From Virgibacillus_N oceani_A (lineage in GTDB: Bacteria > Bacillota > Bacilli > Bacillales > Amphibacillaceae): a DNA stretch of 64,000 nucleotides. The translations under genes and the position numbers were made by a program. Shown here one piece after another: positions 60,375-64,000 of the stretch. Below the pieces are notes generated by a model, which searched no databases, had not been told where the DNA came from, and saw nothing but the letters and a program-made list of their open reading frames with translations. Where the stretch lies: assembly GCA_041521345.1 (NCBI GenBank), contig JBGOHB010000007.1. One strand, given 5' to 3'. Within the stretch, counting starts at the first letter, position 1, and each line of letters starts with the position of its first letter.

Positions 60375-61673
60375 TTGGTTCCTTCTATAAATAATAATAG
60401 ATATCTCTTTTTTTATATGCTGGTATTAATTCCTATAGCAGGTGAATTGAACTTTTATCCTTTTAACGACTCTTTTCGTGTCAGCTTTGGCATGCCGACA
60501 TTTTTCTTTTTATTATTTATATCGCATAAAAAAATTCCCGCTATCCTTTCCGGGATTATCGCTGGAATATCTGTTGTATTTTTTCGTATTTTGCTCGACG
60601 CTTTTCATTATGATCTCTTGTATTTATTTCAACAGCACTACCCTACCTTTTATTATTACTTTACTTTTGGCTGTCTGTTTTATATGACAAGGGCTAAGCA
60701 TTATATTCATCGATCTATTCTCATTAGTATGCTGGGAACATTATTTGATATTTTAGCCAGTTTAGGGGAGTTATTATTCCAATACTTGGCATTTAACTCA
60801 ATGATAGTGTTTGAGGACATGCAGAAAATAAGCATTATAGCTGTTTTTCGGAGCTTCTCTACGGTGGGCTTATTAAATTTATTAATACTTTATAAAACGC
60901 GTTTAAGACAAGAAGAAATAGAAAAACAAAACAACCAGCTCACTTTAGTTATTTCTAATTTATATGAGGAATCCATTAATTTACAAAAAACGTTAATAAG
61001 TAGTGAGGCTATTACAAAAGACGCCTATCATTTATATTACACTCTGAAGAACATGCCATCTTTGAATCCTGAAAATAAAACTGACTTAGCTCAAAAGGCT
61101 CTGAAAATTGCCGGCGAGACACATGAGATTAAAAAGGATAATCAAAGGATACATTCCGGACTCTCCAGGCTTATCACAGACAAAAGTTTTTCGGAGTATA
61201 TGGAAATAAACAAACTAATAGATATCGCCTTAAAATCTAATAGAAAATATGCAAATGCATTAGGAAAAGACATTACTATTTCATCATCTATTCAAGAAGA
61301 CCATTCCTATTATCATGTATATCAGATTCTCTCCATCATAAATAATATACTCGCAAATGCGATAGAGTCTATGAGAGATTCCGGCAGCGTAGCTATACAT
61401 GTAAGCAGGGAACAAAATGTAATTGAATTTCAAATCAAAGATAATGGTCCCGGTATTCCACAAAATCAAATACATTTAGTTTTCAAACCTGGATTTACAA
61501 ATAAATATGATCATGATGGCAGATCATTTACTGGTATTGGGCTTACTTATGTAAAGGGATTGGTGGAAAGTCTTGAGGGTGAAATTTCATTGCAAAGCAG
61601 TGTCGGGAAAAGAAGTGGAACTTCCTATAAAATACGATTACCCATTAAAAACATAACATGGAAAGGCGGGTGA
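60375..61673 (+). CDS. Sensor histidine kinase, GlnK (YcbA)-like
   Basis: 432 aa. About six membrane helices in the first 180 residues (FYMLVLIPIAGELNFYPF to FSTVGLLNLLILY), then a coiled-coil segment (RLRQEEIEKQNNQLTLVISNLYEES). A GHKL ATPase domain follows with IINNILANAIESMRDSG (N box), FQIKDNGPGIPQNQ (G1) and FTGIGLTYVKGLVESLEGEI (G2). No textbook H-box is obvious, as in other members of this group. TTG start behind GGAGG. 4 nt separate it from its response regulator. Confidence 0.86.
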   Translation: MVPSINNNRYLFFYMLVLIPIAGELNFYPFNDSFRVSFGMPTFFFLLFISHKKIPAILSGIIAGISVVFFRILLDAFHYDLLYLFQQHYPTFYYYFTFGCLFYMTRAKHYIHRSILISMLGTLFDILASLGELLFQYLAFNSMIVFEDMQKISIIAVFRSFSTVGLLNLLILYKTRLRQEEIEKQNNQLTLVISNLYEESINLQKTLISSEAITKDAYHLYYTLKNMPSLNPENKTDLAQKALKIAGETHEIKKDNQRIHSGLSRLITDKSFSEYMEINKLIDIALKSNRKYANALGKDITISSSIQEDHSYYHVYQILSIINNILANAIESMRDSGSVAIHVSREQNVIEFQIKDNGPGIPQNQIHLVFKPGFTNKYDHDGRSFTGIGLTYVKGLVESLEGEISLQSSVGKRSGTSYKIRLPIKNITWKGG

Positions 61674-61677
61674 TATC

Positions 61678-62601
61678 ATGCTATTTTATATCGTGGATGA
61701 TGATGAAGGCACACGTGCCATGTTAACCGAAATTATAGAAGATGGCGATTTAGGGGTAGTGATAGGTGAGGCAGAGAATGGTTCTATGCTCGATGAACGA
61801 CTTTTCACATCAGGAAAGGTAGATATTTTGTTAATTGACTTATTAATGCCGAATAAAGATGGGATTGAAACTGTCCATGACATAAAGCCCATATTTAAAG
61901 GAAAAACGATTATGATTTCCCAGATTGAATCAAAAGAATTGATTGCGCAGGCATATTCCCATGGTATTGCCTACTTTATCATTAAACCAATCAATAAAAT
62001 AGAAGTGCTATCAGTAATTAAAAACGTGACAGAAAACATTCATTTGGAGAAATCAATATATAATATCCATAAGTTAGCGGGAGATACACTTCCAGGCCAT
62101 CCTGCACCAAAAGAAAATAATGCTTTCGCACAAGATTTCACATCATACGCCCAGTTGCTTTTATCAGAAGCAGGTATAGTAGGCGAAAATGGGTATCAGG
62201 ATTTATTGGATATTTTAGATTATCTTTTTAAATATGAAGAAGAAGAAACACTGAATCATGGCCTCCCTCACTTAAAGGACATTTCTTTAGAGCTGGCAAA
62301 AGAAAAAAAAGGACCATCATCTCAAAAAGAATTAAAACGCGAGATAAAAGCTTCTGAACAGCGTATCCGCAGGGCTGTTTATCATTCATTGACTCACTTT
62401 GCTTCCCTTGGGTTAGATGATTTTATGAACCCATCATTTGAAAAATATGCATCCAAGTTTTTTGACTTTGCCGTAGTACGAAAAAGAATGGATGAAATAG
62501 GAAATAAGAAACCACTATCATCTCCGCAAATACGAGTTAATACAAAAAAATTCATTCAAGTTTTATATTTTGAGACCAAGCGGTTAATGGAAGAAACATA
62601 A
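61678..62601 (+). CDS. Response regulator, GlnL (YcbB)-like
   Basis: 307 aa. Receiver domain: FYIVDDDEGTRAML (acidic pocket), phospho-acceptor Asp in DILLIDLLMPNKDG, Lys in YFIIKPINKIEVL. The long C-terminal part (about 130-307; FTSYAQLLLSEAGIVGENGYQDLLDILDYLF to IRVNTKKFIQVLYFETKRLM) is the YcbB-type domain rather than a standard OmpR or NarL effector. In B. subtilis GlnKL activates glutamine uptake and glutaminase genes; here the neighbouring DAACS symporter is the likely target. Confidence 0.87.
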   Translation: MLFYIVDDDEGTRAMLTEIIEDGDLGVVIGEAENGSMLDERLFTSGKVDILLIDLLMPNKDGIETVHDIKPIFKGKTIMISQIESKELIAQAYSHGIAYFIIKPINKIEVLSVIKNVTENIHLEKSIYNIHKLAGDTLPGHPAPKENNAFAQDFTSYAQLLLSEAGIVGENGYQDLLDILDYLFKYEEEETLNHGLPHLKDISLELAKEKKGPSSQKELKREIKASEQRIRRAVYHSLTHFASLGLDDFMNPSFEKYASKFFDFAVVRKRMDEIGNKKPLSSPQIRVNTKKFIQVLYFETKRLMEET

Positions 62602-62619
62602 GGGGAATTGAATGATTTT

Positions 62620-62675
62620 CAGCCTTCATAACTCTCGATCGTTAGTAGTAGAAGGAGCGTTGTGAGGGCTGTTTT
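62620..62675 (+). terminator. Possible terminator behind the response regulator gene
   Basis: Imperfect long stem beginning CAGCC (62620-62624) and closing GGCTG (62667-62671), followed by TTTTC. The end GGCTGTTTTCT also resembles the terminal repeat of the MITE-like element at 22090. Confidence 0.4.
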
Positions 62676-62730
62676 CTGGTAGTCTCTAAACTGTGAGTTG
62701 AAATAGAGAAATAAAATTCTATTTATGATG

Positions 62731-62928
62731 TTATTTATAGCCGTAACCCTTTTTTAGTTCCTCTACTTCCTGTTTTAAACGATCAATCTCTTTGTTCAAT
62801 GCCACATAGTCTTTAGTAACCGTGTCCAGGAACCCATCAACATCATATTGATTATAACCTCGAAAGGATTGTCTAAAGCGTGCTTCCATAACATCATTTG
62901 CAGATAAATTAACTTGATCACTCATCAT
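62731..62928 (-). CDS. Minimal DivIVA-domain protein
   Basis: 65 residues: MMSDQVNLSANDVMEARFRQSFRGYNQYDVDGFLDTVTKDY, then a short coiled coil (LNKEIDRLKQEVEELKKGY). This is the N-terminal DivIVA/GpsB membrane-binding domain (the F-R-x-x-R-G-Y-x-x-x-D-V-D-x-F-L signature) with almost no tail, shorter than GpsB. It may target a cell pole or septum as a partner of a full DivIVA. GAGGTGGTGG precedes the ATG. Confidence 0.85.
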   Translation of the reverse strand: MMSDQVNLSANDVMEARFRQSFRGYNQYDVDGFLDTVTKDYVALNKEIDRLKQEVEELKKGYGYK

Positions 62929-63066
62929 TCCACCACCTCAAATGATCAATTTCATTCTAGTTTATTTAATAATCATAATGTAAAAATTATAATTCCTATG
63001 AGCTTGTTATACCATTTAAGGGGGGAAGCGTCAATTAAACCTAAAATATAAAAAAAGGCGTGCTAT
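62929..63066. other. Promoter region of the DivIVA-domain gene and the small open frame
   Basis: AT-rich DNA with no coding or repeat signal. Together with the uncertain frame at 63067-63228 and the DNA up to 63341, it makes up a 450-bp stretch with no confidently called gene. Confidence 0.4.
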
Positions 63067-63228
63067 ATGAACATTATTCTGGTTATCACAAACCTATCTT
63101 TATTTCTTTTTGCATTCTTCTTTTCTATCAGGGAATCCTTCATTTCTTCCAATATTTCCAATTTCAAGGGAAAACAGGCTAGAACGGTAAATTATGACTT
63201 GCTTACTATTGATGATGCGGGAGACTAA
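63067..63228 (+). CDS. Possible small membrane protein
   Basis: 53 codons: MNIILVITNLSLFLFAFFFS forms one membrane helix, followed by a basic region (FKGKQART) and an acidic tail (DLLTIDDAGD). The upstream AAAAGGCG is a poor ribosome site. It could be a genuine small membrane peptide or chance; I lean slightly against. Confidence 0.3.
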   Translation: MNIILVITNLSLFLFAFFFSIRESFISSNISNFKGKQARTVNYDLLTIDDAGD

Positions 63229-63341
63229 GATGTATCAAATCATTGCTTGAGATGCTGAAAACAACGCAGCTGATCATTTAACGAACGCCTCTATCTTTAC
63301 GAAAATTTTGTGGCGGGGAAGGCCTGACCCCATTATTAAAA

Positions 63342-63362
63342 GGAGGCCCTAAAAAGGCCCCC
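63342..63362 (-). terminator. Terminator of the iron alcohol dehydrogenase gene
   Basis: 7-bp GC-rich stem (GGAGGCC/GGCCCCC on plus, one G-T pair) with a 7-nt loop; on the minus strand TTTTAATAAT follows. Starts about 20 nt behind the stop. Confidence 0.7.
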
Positions 63363-63381
63363 TGCTTCTTTTTTTAACATA

Positions 63382-64000
63382 TTAAACTGTTTTTGGTACT
63401 AACTTGAAGCAGCGTTTGTAGATCCATTGGTAATCTTTTTCAGTAAGATCACGCGGGTTACCAACTGTTTGCGGATCGTTCATTGCTTCTTTTGAAAGAC
63501 GATCAATCATGTCAGATGAAACACCTTGTTTTTCCAGATTAGGAATATCTAAGTCTTCTTCTAGTTTGTACATTTCTTTAACAGCTGCTTTTGCCGCTTC
63601 TTCTGTTGTCATATGGAAGGTATCCACACCTAGTGCTTGTGCAATGCGTGCAAATTTAGCTGGATGACCTTTCCAATTATATTCCATTACAGGTCCCATC
63701 ATTGTTGCTACAGCTTGACCATGTGCCACTGGAATAATTCCACCAAGTGTTTGGGACATTGCGTGTGCCGCACCAGCAGATTCACTACCGTATGATAGAC
63801 CAGCTAACATAGCAGCTTGTGCCATACCGTAACGTGCTTCTAAGTCGCCACCGTCAGCATACGCACGACGAATGTATTTGCCTACATACTCAATTGCTAA
63901 CAATGCAACCGCATCTGTTACAGGTTGAGCATAATGCATTGTGTAGCATTCAATTGCATGTGCTAGTGCATCAATACCTGTCATTGCTGTTACATGAGGG
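63382..64000 (-). CDS. Iron-containing alcohol dehydrogenase, C-terminal part (runs off the window)
   Basis: About 205 C-terminal residues of a group III Fe-alcohol dehydrogenase. TGIDALAHAIECYTMHYAQPVTDAVALLAIEYVGKYIRRAYADG carries the metal-ligand His; SYGSESAGAAHAMSQTLGGIIPVAHGQAVATMMGPVMEYN holds the other two His ligands. The end is DYQWIYKRCFKLVPKTV. The frame is open through the window edge (PHVTAMTGIDALAHA). Oxidises or reduces short-chain alcohols/aldehydes, e.g. ethanol, lactaldehyde or 1,3-propanediol. Confidence 0.93.
   Translation of the reverse strand, partial: PHVTAMTGIDALAHAIECYTMHYAQPVTDAVALLAIEYVGKYIRRAYADGGDLEARYGMAQAAMLAGLSYGSESAGAAHAMSQTLGGIIPVAHGQAVATMMGPVMEYNWKGHPAKFARIAQALGVDTFHMTTEEAAKAAVKEMYKLEEDLDIPNLEKQGVSSDMIDRLSKEAMNDPQTVGNPRDLTEKDYQWIYKRCFKLVPKTV

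Noticed and set aside
1..64000. CRISPR array, tRNA or rRNA genes, intact insertion sequence or prophage
   Set aside because: No regularly spaced direct repeats, no clover-leaf or rRNA sequence, and no transposase, integrase or phage frame was seen.

Overview
The window looks like the chromosome of a low-GC, probably halophilic or halotolerant Bacillaceae species of the Oceanobacillus/Virgibacillus kind. The evidence is strong GGAGG ribosome sites, very acidic secreted and lipoprotein sequences, a Bacillus-type gluconate/pentose phosphate gene set, TasA, a SinI-like anti-repressor, a GlnK/GlnL-type two-component pair, CcpA cre boxes, and GC-rich dispersed hairpin repeats of a type found in this group. 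The genus is inferred from gene content, not from a marker gene.

Layout. 1-8.7 kb: end of a sugar ABC permease, a GDSL esterase, proBA behind two ARG boxes, then housekeeping and hypothetical genes (LprI-like lipoprotein, VOC protein, sfsA, mqo). 9.1-18.1 kb: a pentose phosphate block (gntK, gnd, then tkt-tal-glpX-rpiB as an operon) divergent from a DeoR-family regulator. 19.1-30.1 kb: a long minus-strand hexonate/ketodeoxy-sugar-acid operon, lacI-kdgK-eda-dehydrogenase-dctPQM-dgoD-rpiA-kdgK, with kduD upstream. 31-38 kb: a large secreted GH10 xylanase, an orphan TRAP binding protein, a GarR-type reductase and an EamA exporter. 38.5-44.9 kb: a second catabolic operon (two sugar epimerases, a hydroxyacid dehydrogenase, a YjhH/YagE-type aldolase, dhaK, dhaL) divergent from a second DeoR regulator. 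44.9-64 kb: a mixed region with decayed genes (oppA fragment, pcp, zinc alcohol dehydrogenase), an AbgT transporter, two luciferase-like oxidoreductases, TasA, two secreted enzymes sharing a C-terminal FIMAH domain, a cyclic-2,3-diphosphoglycerate-synthetase-like protein, a probable c-di-GMP riboswitch in front of a SinI-like anti-repressor, a glutamate/dicarboxylate symporter with a two-component system, a tiny DivIVA-domain protein and part of an iron alcohol dehydrogenase.

How it fits together. Xylanase and esterase would release sugars and acetyl groups from hemicellulose. TRAP transporters would import sugar acids. DgoD/KduD/KdgK/Eda convert hexonates and ketodeoxyhexonates to pyruvate and glyceraldehyde 3-phosphate. 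The aldolase/DhaKL/epimerase operon probably handles a C4-C5 sugar acid, and the pentose phosphate genes rearrange the phosphosugars. Promoters of the lacI operon and the orphan dctP share one design (TTGTAA, 17 bp, TATAMT, cre in the spacer, a TAAAYCGATTTA operator downstream), and both DeoR-linked promoters carry three AAACGAAA-type motifs.

The most unusual signals are the riboswitch-sinI unit, whose aptamer 3' end can pair with its own Shine-Dalgarno sequence; a repeat family that always starts just after stop codons; a 20-codon scar of dctP fused behind kdgK; and an eight-G ribosome site in front of lacI. All identifications come from reading the sequence; no searches were run.
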